From contig JAMJFU010000011.1 in NCBI GenBank assembly GCA_023544525.1, forward strand, positions 1-39,083: DNA of 39,083 bases, read 5' to 3'. Positions within the stretch are counted from its first letter, which is position 1, and each line of letters begins with the position of its first letter. A program made the position numbers and the translations under genes. This document shows, in pieces, positions 25,171-33,180 of the stretch. Source of the stretch: Anaerolineae bacterium. GTDB taxonomy: Bacteria; Chloroflexota; Anaerolineae; JAAYZQ01. Below the pieces are notes generated by a model. The model searched no databases. It was not told the origin of the DNA and was given only the letters and a program-made list of their open reading frames with translations.

Positions 25171-26436
25171 ATGAGCGAGCATGTGCCCACGACCGCTATC
25201 CTGCACTATAGTGCCCCACCCGTGATCGGCGGTGTAGAGGCCGTGATGCTGGCCCATGCCGAGACTTTCGTGGCCTGCGGCTACCCGGTCACGATCGTCG
25301 CCGGGCGCGGCGAGGCCGACGCCCTGCCCGGTGGTGTGGACCTGGTCCTCATCCCTGAGCTCGATTCTCAGCACGAGCAGGTGCTCGAGTTTGGCCCAGA
25401 GCTCGAGCAAGGGCTCGTGCCAGCCGGGTTCGAGGAGTTCACGGGTCTCCTGGTAGAGAAACTGGTGCCGGTCGTAGACCGGTTCGACAACATCATCGTG
25501 CACAATGTGTTGACCAAGCGCTTCAATTTGCCGCTGACAGCGGCCCTGTTCCGCCTGCTGGATGCCAACGTAGCGAGACACTGTATCGCCTGGTGCCACG
25601 ATTTTGACTGGACGAGCCCCCGGTCCCGGTCCAAGGTCCATGAGGGCCATCCCTGGGACCTTCTGCGCACCTATCGCGAGGACCTGACCTACGTGGTTGT
25701 CTCAAAAGACCGGCAGCAAACCCTGGCCGGGCTCCTTGGATGCCCGCAGGAGGAGATCCGCGTGGTCTACAACGGGGTCAGCGCCCCGACCCTGCTGGGC
25801 CTTACGGAGCCCGGCAAAGGCCTGGTCGAGCGGCTCGGGCTTCTCAACGCTGAGCTGGTCATATTGATGCCGGTGCGGGTCACCAAGGCCAAGAACATAG
25901 AGTACGCGCTGCGGGTCGTGGCGGCGCTGAAGGAGCGGGACTGCCGGGTCAAGCTGGTACTCACCGGCCCGCCCGATCCCCACGATGAGCGCAGCATGGA
26001 CTATTTCCGCTCGCTGCAAGAGCTGCGTCGCGAACTGGGTGTCGAGCAGCAGATGCGCTTTGTATTCGAATCCGGCCCGGACCCGGGCGAGGGATATTTC
26101 GTCGACTATCCCGTCGTGGCCGATCTCTACCGGGCCAGCGATCTGCTTTTCATGCCCAGTCACAGCGAGGGCTTTGGCATGCCCATCCTGGAAGCAGGGC
26201 TGGTAGGCATGCCCGTGATTGCCACCTCTGTCCCGGCCGCAGAAGAGATCGGTGACGAGGATGTGATGCTCTTTGACCCATCCGACGAGCCACGGGAATT
26301 GGCCGGCCGCTTCCTGGACTGGGCCCAGAACAGCCCTGTTCACCGTTTGCGCCAACGTGTGCGCCAGCACTACACCTGGCAGACCATCTTTCGACGGGAG
26401 ATCGAGCCCATGCTCCAGCGCAGGTCGGAAACGTGA
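25171..26436 (+). CDS. Glycosyltransferase family 4 (GT-B) protein, in otsA-otsB cluster
   Basis: 421 residues. The N-terminal domain begins ILHYSAPPVIGGVEAVML, with the GGVE-type glycine loop. The C-terminal domain carries VVYNGVSAP, LMPVRVTKAKNIEYALR and SHSEGFGMPILEAGLVGMPVI with an intact E-x7-E motif. It is a predicted retaining transferase using a nucleotide sugar. It is 28 bases after the GT20 gene, and its stop codon overlaps the phosphatase start (GTGA), so it is co-translated with otsB. Insertion of a GT4 between an otsA and an otsB is unusual and suggests a product more complex than trehalose. Start ATG after AAAGGAACGCCG. Confidence 0.85.
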   Translation: MSEHVPTTAILHYSAPPVIGGVEAVMLAHAETFVACGYPVTIVAGRGEADALPGGVDLVLIPELDSQHEQVLEFGPELEQGLVPAGFEEFTGLLVEKLVPVVDRFDNIIVHNVLTKRFNLPLTAALFRLLDANVARHCIAWCHDFDWTSPRSRSKVHEGHPWDLLRTYREDLTYVVVSKDRQQTLAGLLGCPQEEIRVVYNGVSAPTLLGLTEPGKGLVERLGLLNAELVILMPVRVTKAKNIEYALRVVAALKERDCRVKLVLTGPPDPHDERSMDYFRSLQELRRELGVEQQMRFVFESGPDPGEGYFVDYPVVADLYRASDLLFMPSHSEGFGMPILEAGLVGMPVIATSVPAAEEIGDEDVMLFDPSDEPRELAGRFLDWAQNSPVHRLRQRVRQHYTWQTIFRREIEPMLQRRSET

Positions 26437-27272
26437 TCCCGCCTGAGCCAGATACGGCGCTCCTGGAGCGGCTCGACCGGGCAGAGGGTGTCCGCCTATT
26501 CCTGGACTATGACGGGACCCTGGCCGACTTTGCGCCGACGCCGGACCATGTCAGTCCTGATCAAGAGCTGGTGGATCTCTTGTCCCAGGTCGTGGACCAT
26601 CCACGCATCCAGGCGGCCATCATCAGCGGCCGGCGCCTGGGTCACATCCAGCGGCTGGTCCCCGTCGAAGGCATCCTGCTGGCCGGAACCTACGGGGTGG
26701 AGATCCAAACACCCCAGGGCGAGCGCCTGGACCGCCTGGATTACCACACGGTCCGCCCCACGCTGGAAAAGCTCAAACCCCTATGGGCAGACCTGGTCGA
26801 AGGGCGTGACGGCTTCTATCTGGAGGACAAGAACTGGGCCCTGGCCCTGCACGCACGTTTTGCCGATCCCGCCGAATCCGATTGCGTGCTGGGCGCGGCC
26901 CGCCAGTTGGCGAGGGATGCTATCCGCTCGGGCCCGCCCGACGTCTTCAGGCTGCTGGGTGGCGACAGGTTCCTGGAGATTGGCCCGCAGTTGGCCCACA
27001 AAGGCCGTACCGTGGACTATCTGCTCGAAAGCCGCCCCTGGCCCGGTGCTATCCCTCTCTACCTGGGGGACGACGACAAGGATGAAGAGGCGTTCGATGT
27101 GATCCAGGCCCATCATGGGTTGGCCATCGTGGTCACGCCTGCGCCGCGCGAGACACAGGCCGACTATCGCCTGCAGTCACCGCAGGCAGCCCGCCGTTGG
27201 CTGCGGAGGTTGCTCGTGCACCTGGGCAGCGCCAGAGAGGCTCCCTCAGGAGCACCGGCTTCGCGTTCGTAG
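26433..27272 (+). CDS. otsB: Trehalose-6-phosphate phosphatase-like HAD hydrolase
   Basis: 279 residues, GTG start overlapping the GT4 stop. HAD motif I is FLDYDGTLADFAPTPDHV with nucleophile Asp25 and Asp27. Later the OtsB-type blocks are IISGRRLGHIQRLV, GTYGVEIQ, FLEIGPQLAHKGRTVDYLL and the motif IV region LGDDDKDEEAF. This is the OtsB subfamily, which removes phosphate from trehalose-6-phosphate. Given the divergent GT20 gene, another sugar phosphate is possible. The last codons (SGAPASRS and stop) lie within the left arm of an inverted repeat, so the C-terminal tail seems to be repeat-derived. Confidence 0.88.
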   Translation: MIPPEPDTALLERLDRAEGVRLFLDYDGTLADFAPTPDHVSPDQELVDLLSQVVDHPRIQAAIISGRRLGHIQRLVPVEGILLAGTYGVEIQTPQGERLDRLDYHTVRPTLEKLKPLWADLVEGRDGFYLEDKNWALALHARFADPAESDCVLGAARQLARDAIRSGPPDVFRLLGGDRFLEIGPQLAHKGRTVDYLLESRPWPGAIPLYLGDDDKDEEAFDVIQAHHGLAIVVTPAPRETQADYRLQSPQAARRWLRRLLVHLGSAREAPSGAPASRS

Positions 27273-27362
27273 TCACCCGCGCAGCCAAAGAACGCTGCAG
27301 CGCCTACAACGAATCCTGGCACTCGCCCTATCGAAGCGCTCTGACCAAAGTCAGTGCTCCTG
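27247..27362. repeat. Inverted repeat overlapping the otsB 3' end
   Basis: CAGGAGCAC at 27247-27255 and GTGCTCCTG at 27354-27362 form a perfect 9-base inverted repeat separated by 98 bases. The left arm and next bases, CAGGAGCACCG..TT.GCGTTCGT, match 21 of 24 positions in another repeat at 36912-36935, which has its own GTGCTCCTG on the far side. The element supplies the last codons and stop of otsB. The rest of the intergenic region to gyrB holds its promoter. Confidence 0.6.
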
Positions 27363-27509
27363 CTTGCCCCGCTCAAAAGGTTGCAGATACGACCATTTGC
27401 TGGTAGAATAGAATTGTTTGTCCCCGGTCACCGAGCCGAGGCCCACTAGATGTGCCGTATCATCGACCCGATCGAACTAGTCCTTGTGGCCCAATCGGCG
27501 AAAAGGGTC

Positions 27510-27538
27510 TTGACAAACCAGAACATTTGTGCTATAAT
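27510..27538 (+). promoter_or_regulatory. Consensus sigma-70-type promoter for gyrB
   Basis: TTGACA at 27510-27515 and TATAAT at 27533-27538 are both perfect, with 17-base spacing, and the -10 is extended (TGC directly before it). A start site near 27545 would give a 5' leader of about 26 bases before the gyrB ATG. This is the strongest promoter in the window. Confidence 0.9.
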
Positions 27539-27570
27539 GATACGGGCCGATTTTCGTGTGGGAGACAGGT

Positions 27571-29607
27571 ATGCCGAAAACCTACGAATCTGAGGACATC
27601 CAAGTCCTTGACTACCCAGAAAACATCCAGCGCCGGCCGGGCATGTACGTCGGGGGCACGGGCCTCGACGCACTGCACCACCTGGCGTACGAGCTCGTCG
27701 ACAACGCGGTAGACGAGGCGCTTGCGGGCGCCTGCACGCAGATCTCTGTCGAGCTCCTCCCGGATGGCTCTCTCAAAGTGGTCGACAACGGTCGTGGCAT
27801 CCCCACCGGCATGCACGCCGAGAAAGGGCGGCCCACGCTGGAGCTGGTCTTTACCGAGCTGCATGCTGGAGGCAAGTTCAAGGAAGGAAGCTACACGACC
27901 AGCGGAGGCCTCCACGGCGTCGGCATCAAGGCCACCAACGCCCTATCCGAGTGGCTGGAGGTGAGGGTGCGCCGCAACGGCGTCGTCTACTTCCAGCGGC
28001 ACGAGAATGGCCTGCCGGTCATCCCCGTCCAGATCCTGGATCCGGTTAGCGGGGAAACCATCGCCGAGGTCGGCCAGAGGGGCGAGGCCACCGCGATCAA
28101 GAAGCATGCCCAAAAGAAGCTTGGCACTGCCACAGAGATCGTCTTCAAGCCCAACGGCCGTTTCCTGGACACCGTGGACTTTGATTTTGACATGATCGCC
28201 CGGCGCCTGCAGGTGATCGCCTTCCTCCTGCCCGGCGTGGAAGTCGAGATCACGGACAACCGCAAGAAGAAATCGCGGTCCAAGAGCTTTCGTTACGATG
28301 GCGGCCTGGTCGAGTATGTAGATTGGCTCAACGACGGCCGCCGGCCCATCCACCGCCAGCCCCTGGAGGTGAGCGGTCGCCAAAACGGGGTCAGTATCGA
28401 GGTGGTTTTCCAGTGGCACAGCAGCGTCGACGACAGCGAGATTGTCAGTTTTGTCAACACCATCCCTACCCCGGATGGGGGCAAACATGTGGCTGGCTTC
28501 AAGAGCGCCATCACCAAAGCCATCAACCAGTTCGCCGCCGAGAAAAAGCTGACCAAGGACAAGGGCGAAGCCAGCATCCGCGGTGGTGACACATTGGCCG
28601 GCCTGACAGCGGTGCTCAAGATTTCGATGCAGGATCCACACTTCACCAGCCAGACCAAGACCCAGCTGGCCAGCGACCAGGTCCAGGGGATCGTCCACAG
28701 CATCGTGTACGAGGGGCTCCTGGAGCAACTGCGCAAGAAGATTTCGCTGGGCCGGACGATCGTCCAGCAGGCCCAGGCGGCAGCCCAGGCCCGCGTGGCA
28801 GCGACCAAGGCGCGCTCCCTGGTGATCCGCCGCAGTGTATTGGACGCGGCTGATTCTGGCCTGCCGGGCAAGCTGGCCGACGTCAGCAAAGGAACGTCAA
28901 CGGACCAGACCATCCTGTATGTCGTCGAGGGCGACAGCGCAGGCGGCTCCTGCAAGATGGCCCGCGACCGCAGATACCACGCCATTCTGCCACTGCGCGG
29001 CAAGCCCCTGAACGTAGAGGGGGTCAAGGTCACACGTCTCCTGAACAACAACGAGATCAAGGCCATCATTGCGGCCATAGGCGGCGGGATCGGCGCAGAC
29101 TTTCGCGTCGACGACATGCGCTACGGAGGGATTGCCATCCTCGTGGACGCCGACGTCGACGGTGACCACATCCGCACCCTGCTCTACACCCTTTTCTGGC
29201 GCTACATGCGGCCGATGATCGAGGCTGGGCGGCTTTACGTCGCCGTGGCCCCCCTCTACCTGCTTCGCAAAGGAAAGCAGGCCCACTATGCCTATTCTGA
29301 GCGGGAGCGCGATGTGATCCTGGAGGAATGGGGGCGCAACGGGGTGACGATCCAGCGCTACAAGGGTCTGGGCGAGATGAACCCCGAACAACTCCGCGAG
29401 ACCGTTTTCAGTGTGAATGAAGCTGGCCCCTGGAACGACAGCCTCCGGCGGGTGACGGTGGAAGATGTGCACCACGCCAACCAGCTCATCGGCACCCTCA
29501 TGGGTCGCTCCGCCCGTAGCCGGCGAGGCTGGTTGTTAGAGCGCTGGAGCCAGGAAGATCACACCGAGAACGGGGACGAAGACGACGAAAACGGCGACAC
29601 AGAATAG
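27571..29607 (+). CDS. gyrB: Type IIA DNA topoisomerase subunit B (GyrB/ParE)
   Basis: 678 residues from the ATG at 27571, after GGGAGACAGGT. GHKL ATPase domain: RRPGMYVG, YELVDNAVDEAL, VDNGRGIPTGMH and GGLHGVGIKATNALS. TOPRIM domain: Glu453 in VVEGDSAGG and Asp526/Asp528/Asp530 in DADVDGDH, the magnesium-binding set. C-terminal Toprim tail: RYKGLGEMN. Works with the neighbouring subunit A. The LPLRGKPLNVE segment has Arg476 where E. coli GyrB has Lys447. GyrB and ParE cannot be separated confidently by eye; I use gyrB because subunit A keeps a GyrA-box-like motif. Length fits either. Confidence 0.9.
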   Translation: MPKTYESEDIQVLDYPENIQRRPGMYVGGTGLDALHHLAYELVDNAVDEALAGACTQISVELLPDGSLKVVDNGRGIPTGMHAEKGRPTLELVFTELHAGGKFKEGSYTTSGGLHGVGIKATNALSEWLEVRVRRNGVVYFQRHENGLPVIPVQILDPVSGETIAEVGQRGEATAIKKHAQKKLGTATEIVFKPNGRFLDTVDFDFDMIARRLQVIAFLLPGVEVEITDNRKKKSRSKSFRYDGGLVEYVDWLNDGRRPIHRQPLEVSGRQNGVSIEVVFQWHSSVDDSEIVSFVNTIPTPDGGKHVAGFKSAITKAINQFAAEKKLTKDKGEASIRGGDTLAGLTAVLKISMQDPHFTSQTKTQLASDQVQGIVHSIVYEGLLEQLRKKISLGRTIVQQAQAAAQARVAATKARSLVIRRSVLDAADSGLPGKLADVSKGTSTDQTILYVVEGDSAGGSCKMARDRRYHAILPLRGKPLNVEGVKVTRLLNNNEIKAIIAAIGGGIGADFRVDDMRYGGIAILVDADVDGDHIRTLLYTLFWRYMRPMIEAGRLYVAVAPLYLLRKGKQAHYAYSERERDVILEEWGRNGVTIQRYKGLGEMNPEQLRETVFSVNEAGPWNDSLRRVTVEDVHHANQLIGTLMGRSARSRRGWLLERWSQEDHTENGDEDDENGDTE

Positions 29608-29637
29608 GCAGGATGCTGTCAACTAGGAGCATCCTGC
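29608..29637. other. Hairpin between gyrB and gyrA
   Basis: GCAGGATGCT at 29608-29617 and AGCATCCTGC at 29628-29637 form a perfect 10-base stem with a 10-base loop, beginning at the base after the gyrB stop. There is no T-run, so it is unlikely to be a strong terminator. It could set the ratio of gyrB to gyrA mRNA by processing or pausing. Confidence 0.6.
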
Positions 29638-29686
29638 AAGGCAGCCGGCGCCGCCTCTGCAGGACGAGCTCTTATTGGAGACCATG

Positions 29687-32131
29687 ATGCTGACGGACAC
29701 ATTGAGCGTTGAGACGGTAGCACTGACGACCGACCTAGAGCAGGCGTATTTTGAATACGCGGTCGAGACCATCACCGACCGGGCCCTGCCCCGGGTCGAG
29801 GACGGCCTCAAGCCTGTGCAGCGGCGTATCTTGTACGCCATGCACGACATGGGCCTGCGCCACGATCGGCCCCATCGCAAGTCAGCCCGTATCGTCGGCG
29901 AAGCGATGGGCAAGTACCACCCCCATGGCGATCAATCAGTCTATATGGCCATGGTGCGCATGGCCCAGCACTTTGCCATGCGCCATCCCCTGGTCGACGG
30001 CCAGGGCAACTTTGGCAGCATCGATGGCGATAGCCCAGCAGCCATGCGCTACACCGAGGCCCGGCTGGCCGAAATCGCCCAGCACATGCTGCAGGATATC
30101 GACCAGGACACCGTCGATTTTGTGGACAACTTTGACGGCAGCCTTCAAGAGCCCATCATCCTGCCAGCGGCATTGCCCAATCTCCTGGTCAATGGCGCCA
30201 CGGGCATCGCTGTGGGCATGGCCACCAACATCCCACCCCACAACCTGGGCGAGGTGTGTGACGCTCTGATCTATGTTGCCGAGCGCTGGAAGACTCTGGA
30301 CAAGATCACCGTCGACGACCTGATGGAGATTGTCCCCGGCCCTGACTTTCCTACTGGCGGCGTCATCTATCGCTACCGCGACGATGGTTCGGGCGAGAGG
30401 CTCGACACGATCCGCGCTGCGTACGAGTCGGGACGGGCACGCATCATAACCCAGGCGCGGCTGGCTATGGAGGACATTGGCGGGGGCAAGGTCAACATTG
30501 TGGTGACGGAACTGCCCTACGCCGTGCAGAAATCCACGGTCCTGGAGCGCATCGCCCGAGAGGTGCGCGATGGACGCATCACCGGTGTCACCGACCTGCG
30601 GGACGAATCAGATCACGAAGGCATGAGGGCCATCATCGAGGTCAGCCGCGTGGCCGACGCCCGAGAGGTGTTGGACGCCGTCCTGACGCGAAGCCAGTTG
30701 CGCGAGACCTTTGGCGTCAACGCCCTGGCCCTGGTCCCTGAAAAGATCAATGGCGACGTGATCGTCCGTCCCCAGCGCCTGCCGCTGAAGGATATGCTCG
30801 TCTACTTTGTCAGCCACCGGTTGGACGTCATTACCCGGCGGAGTCGCTACGAGCTGGAGAAGCGCCAGGCCCGGCTGCACATCGTCCAGGGTTTGCTCAA
30901 GGCGCTGGACATCATCGACGAGGTCATCGACACCATCCGGCGCAGCCGGACCACCGAGACGGCCCATACGAACCTGGTTCGCAAGTTCAGCTTCACCGAC
31001 ATCCAGGCCGATGCCATCCTGTCCATGCAACTGCGACGGCTCGCCGGCCTGGAGCGGCGCAAGCTGGCCGACGAAGAAAAAGAGCTCGAGGCCCGCATCA
31101 AGTATCTCAAAGGGCTCCTGCGATCAGAGAAGCGTCGCCTGGAGGTGGTGGTAGAAGAGACCAAGGACATCAAGGCCAAATTCGCCACCCCACGCAAGAC
31201 CATCATCCTCACCAGCGAAAAAACCGGCGCTACCATCGTCACCGAGGCCGAGCTGGCCATGCCCGATGGCCCGCAAGTGGTCGTCATCACCACCCAGGGC
31301 CTGCAGCGCAGTGACGCCAAGGGCTTTGGCTACCGCGTGCGAGAAGGGGCCACCAGCCGGGCGGTCGAAGCCCACCGCATGCACCTGCGCTGCGAGCAGG
31401 ATGACGTCGTGGTGCTCGTCTCCAGCCTGGGCCGAGCCTGGTGGGGTCCGGTCGGCCGGCTGCCAAGGTTGGCCGGTTTCAGCGAGTTGGGCCTGGACAA
31501 AGGCGAAGAGGTTGCCGGCATGGGCGTCTTGAGCGAGGGCTCGTCCCTGCTGATCGGCACCCGAAAGGGCCAGATCAAACGAGCCCGGGTCGAGGATGTC
31601 AGGTCCGGCGCCGAAGCGTCCTGGTCTATAGCCGTCGGGCTTTCTGGCGAGGGAGACGCAGTGCTGTTCGCCGGTGTTGGGGATGACAAAGCAGAAGCCA
31701 TGTTCTTCACCAGCTCGCGAGCCATCCGCATTGCCGGTGAAGACGTGAATCCGCAAGCCACATCCTCGGCGCGGGGGGTGGCCGGCATCAAGCCTCGGAA
31801 GGGGGATGTACTGCTGGGCGGTGCCTTGATCCCCGACCCCAATGCCAAAATCGGGATCGTCGTCGTCACCAAAGCTGGCTTTATCAAGCGGGTCCCGCTA
31901 GGTGAGTTCCCCGTCCAGGGCCGTGGAGGCCAGGGTGTGCTCCTGCTCAACCAGACCAGGGCCACCGGCCCGGTCGTGGCGGTGGCTGTGGGGCCCATGG
32001 CTGGTGACGTGGACCTGATCGGCGCTGCAGGCAAGCGCCAGCGGCTCGCCGGGGTGCCTGTCGAGAACCGCGCCAATCGTGGGGAAAAGCTCGTGGAGCT
32101 GGAGGAAGTGGTCGAGGCCTGGGTTCTGTAG
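29687..32131 (+). CDS. gyrA: Type IIA DNA topoisomerase subunit A (GyrA/ParC)
   Basis: 814 residues from the second of two adjacent ATGs (29684 and 29687), chosen for spacing to GGAG at 29677-29680; with this start the numbering equals E. coli GyrA. The catalytic tyrosine is Tyr122 in [10 protein letters not shown]. The QRDR block HPHGD is at 78-82, followed by Gln83 and Met87, where E. coli has Ser83 and Asp87. The C-terminal domain (about 500-814) shows beta-pinwheel repeats and QGRGGQG at 744-750, a 5/7 match to the GyrA box. The degenerate box leaves gyrase versus topoisomerase IV open. Convergent with a minus-strand gene 17 bases away. Confidence 0.9.
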   Translation: MLTDTLSVETVALTTDLEQAYFEYAVETITDRALPRVEDGLKPVQRRILYAMHDMGLRHDRPHRKSARIVGEAMGKYHPHGDQSVYMAMVRMAQHFAMRHPLVDGQGNFGSIDGDSPAAMRYTEARLAEIAQHMLQDIDQDTVDFVDNFDGSLQEPIILPAALPNLLVNGATGIAVGMATNIPPHNLGEVCDALIYVAERWKTLDKITVDDLMEIVPGPDFPTGGVIYRYRDDGSGERLDTIRAAYESGRARIITQARLAMEDIGGGKVNIVVTELPYAVQKSTVLERIAREVRDGRITGVTDLRDESDHEGMRAIIEVSRVADAREVLDAVLTRSQLRETFGVNALALVPEKINGDVIVRPQRLPLKDMLVYFVSHRLDVITRRSRYELEKRQARLHIVQGLLKALDIIDEVIDTIRRSRTTETAHTNLVRKFSFTDIQADAILSMQLRRLAGLERRKLADEEKELEARIKYLKGLLRSEKRRLEVVVEETKDIKAKFATPRKTIILTSEKTGATIVTEAELAMPDGPQVVVITTQGLQRSDAKGFGYRVREGATSRAVEAHRMHLRCEQDDVVVLVSSLGRAWWGPVGRLPRLAGFSELGLDKGEEVAGMGVLSEGSSLLIGTRKGQIKRARVEDVRSGAEASWSIAVGLSGEGDAVLFAGVGDDKAEAMFFTSSRAIRIAGEDVNPQATSSARGVAGIKPRKGDVLLGGALIPDPNAKIGIVVVTKAGFIKRVPLGEFPVQGRGGQGVLLLNQTRATGPVVAVAVGPMAGDVDLIGAAGKRQRLAGVPVENRANRGEKLVELEEVVEAWVL

Positions 32132-32148
32132 GCCGAGTAGGCCGAGTC

Positions 32149-32412
32149 TCACACGACCTGGTAGTGGCTCGGCCAACGCCGCACCAGGGTCCATTGGCCC
32201 GTTTCGAGGTTACGGCATAGTTCCCAGGTCTGAGGACCGGCAGTCTGTACCAGGTAACAGCGCAAGTCGCGTCCATCCTGCGTCCTGGTGCCCTCCCTGC
32301 CCCAGGACTCGATCTCGAAGCGGCGCTCCTGCCAGCGGAAGGCCAGCGGCCGGACCGTACCCTCAGGCCGGGCGTACACCTCGACGTTCACTGTCTCGTT
32401 GATGAATTCCAT
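32149..32412 (-). CDS. Small DUF6504-like protein
   Basis: 87 residues from ATG 32412 (another ATG at 32415 directly abuts the ribosome binding site AGGAGGG). The pattern of two aromatic-rich strands, RPLAFRWQERRFEIES and a later RCYLVQTAGPQTWEL with NLETGQWTLVRRW at the end, resembles DUF6504 proteins, short beta-rich proteins of unknown function often near DNA polymerase IV or recombination genes. The reading is by resemblance only. The site of initiation overlaps the pncC stop codon, so the two are probably one minus-strand operon. Convergent with gyrA. Confidence 0.6.
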   Translation of the reverse strand: MEFINETVNVEVYARPEGTVRPLAFRWQERRFEIESWGREGTRTQDGRDLRCYLVQTAGPQTWELCRNLETGQWTLVRRWPSHYQVV

Positions 32413-32420
32413 CATCCCTC

Positions 32421-32915
32421 CTACCCCTGCGGCGGATCCCCAATCTGCTCTCGCAGGTAGGAGAGAACCAGGTTCAGGGCAGCATCTACCGATTGCTCTT
32501 TGTTGTGCAAGCGATCCCCCTGCCAGACACTGCGCCGGCAGCGTTCATCGTCTGGTGCCACCAGTGCAATGTAGACCAGACCGACAGGCTTCTGCGGTGT
32601 CCCGCCCGTGGGGCCGGCGATCCCCGTCACCGAGACGGCCAGATCGGCTCCGAACCTCTCCCGGGCCCCGCGGGCCATCTGGAGCGCCGTCTCTTCGCTG
32701 ACCGCGCCATGCGTCATCAGCGTTTCGTGGCGCACGCCAAGCACTTGTTCCTTGGCCTCCACCGAGTAGACGACGAAACCACCGAGGAAGTAGGCCGAGC
32801 TGCCGGGAACATTCGTGATGCGGTGTCCCAACAATCCCCCGGTGCACGACTCAGCCACGGCCAAGGTCAGGCCCTTCTCCCCGAGCAGGTCGCCGAGTTC
32901 CTCTTCAGCGCGCAT
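32421..32915 (-). CDS. pncC: CinA C-terminal domain protein, nicotinamide-nucleotide amidase
   Basis: 164 residues, the CinA C-terminal domain alone, without the N-terminal COG1058 domain. Conserved blocks are AESCTGGLLGHRITNVPGSS and YFLGGFVVYS near residues 20-50, GAVSEETALQMA, and AVSVTGIAGPTGG with KPVGLVYIAL. The family deamidates nicotinamide mononucleotide to nicotinate mononucleotide in the pyridine nucleotide salvage cycle. ATG 32915 follows GGAGG on the minus strand. The candidate promoter lies only about 10 bases upstream of the ribosome binding site, so the leader is very short. Confidence 0.9.
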   Translation of the reverse strand: MRAEEELGDLLGEKGLTLAVAESCTGGLLGHRITNVPGSSAYFLGGFVVYSVEAKEQVLGVRHETLMTHGAVSEETALQMARGARERFGADLAVSVTGIAGPTGGTPQKPVGLVYIALVAPDDERCRRSVWQGDRLHNKEQSVDAALNLVLSYLREQIGDPPQG

Positions 32916-32932
32916 CGTCTTCCTCCACCGAT

Positions 32933-32961
32933 ATTATAGCACCATCGGCAGGACGGTCCAA
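32933..32961 (-). promoter_or_regulatory. Extended -10 promoter for pncC (minus strand)
   Basis: On the minus strand TATAAT (32938-32933) is perfect and preceded by TGC, an extended -10. The -35 position, TTGGAC at 32961-32956, matches only 3/6 with 17-base spacing. The predicted start is near 32926, immediately at the GGAGG ribosome binding site of pncC. It is back to back with the next promoter. Confidence 0.55.
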
Positions 32962-32975
32962 CTCCGGATCAGAGA

Positions 32976-33004
32976 TAGACAGCCCCCTGCTTTCGTGGTA
33001 TAAT
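32976..33004 (+). promoter_or_regulatory. Sigma-70-type promoter upstream of the epimerase gene
   Basis: TAGACA at 32976-32981 (5/6) and TATAAT at 32999-33004 (6/6) are 17 bases apart with TGG before the -10. Transcription from near 33011 would give a 5' leader of about 170 bases before the epimerase ATG at 33181. The leader contains no recognised riboswitch or RNA gene; it has a short direct repeat ACTCTAT-ACTCTAT at 33135-33148. Confidence 0.75.
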
Positions 33005-33180
33005 GGCCCGCGTTGGCGTCCCGGCCAAAGTTTGGCACAGTCTGGCGCGCGTGGCAGGAGCAGAGCGGCTTGTGCGACCGATGGATCCTGATCAAGTGAT
33101 CTCGTTTACCATCCCCCTACAGAGCAGAGCGGGTACTCTATACTCTATCCGCCAGATTTCGGAGGTAAGAGAGGGCCATT

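Noticed and set aside
27115-27411. 98-codon + strand ORF crossing the otsB end
   Set aside because: Lies in another frame of otsB and the repeat; no motif, no ribosome binding site.
33139-33144. TATACT as a second promoter for the epimerase
   Set aside because: No -35-like hexamer at 16-18 bases upstream; the TAGACA/TATAAT pair at 32976-33004 is far better.
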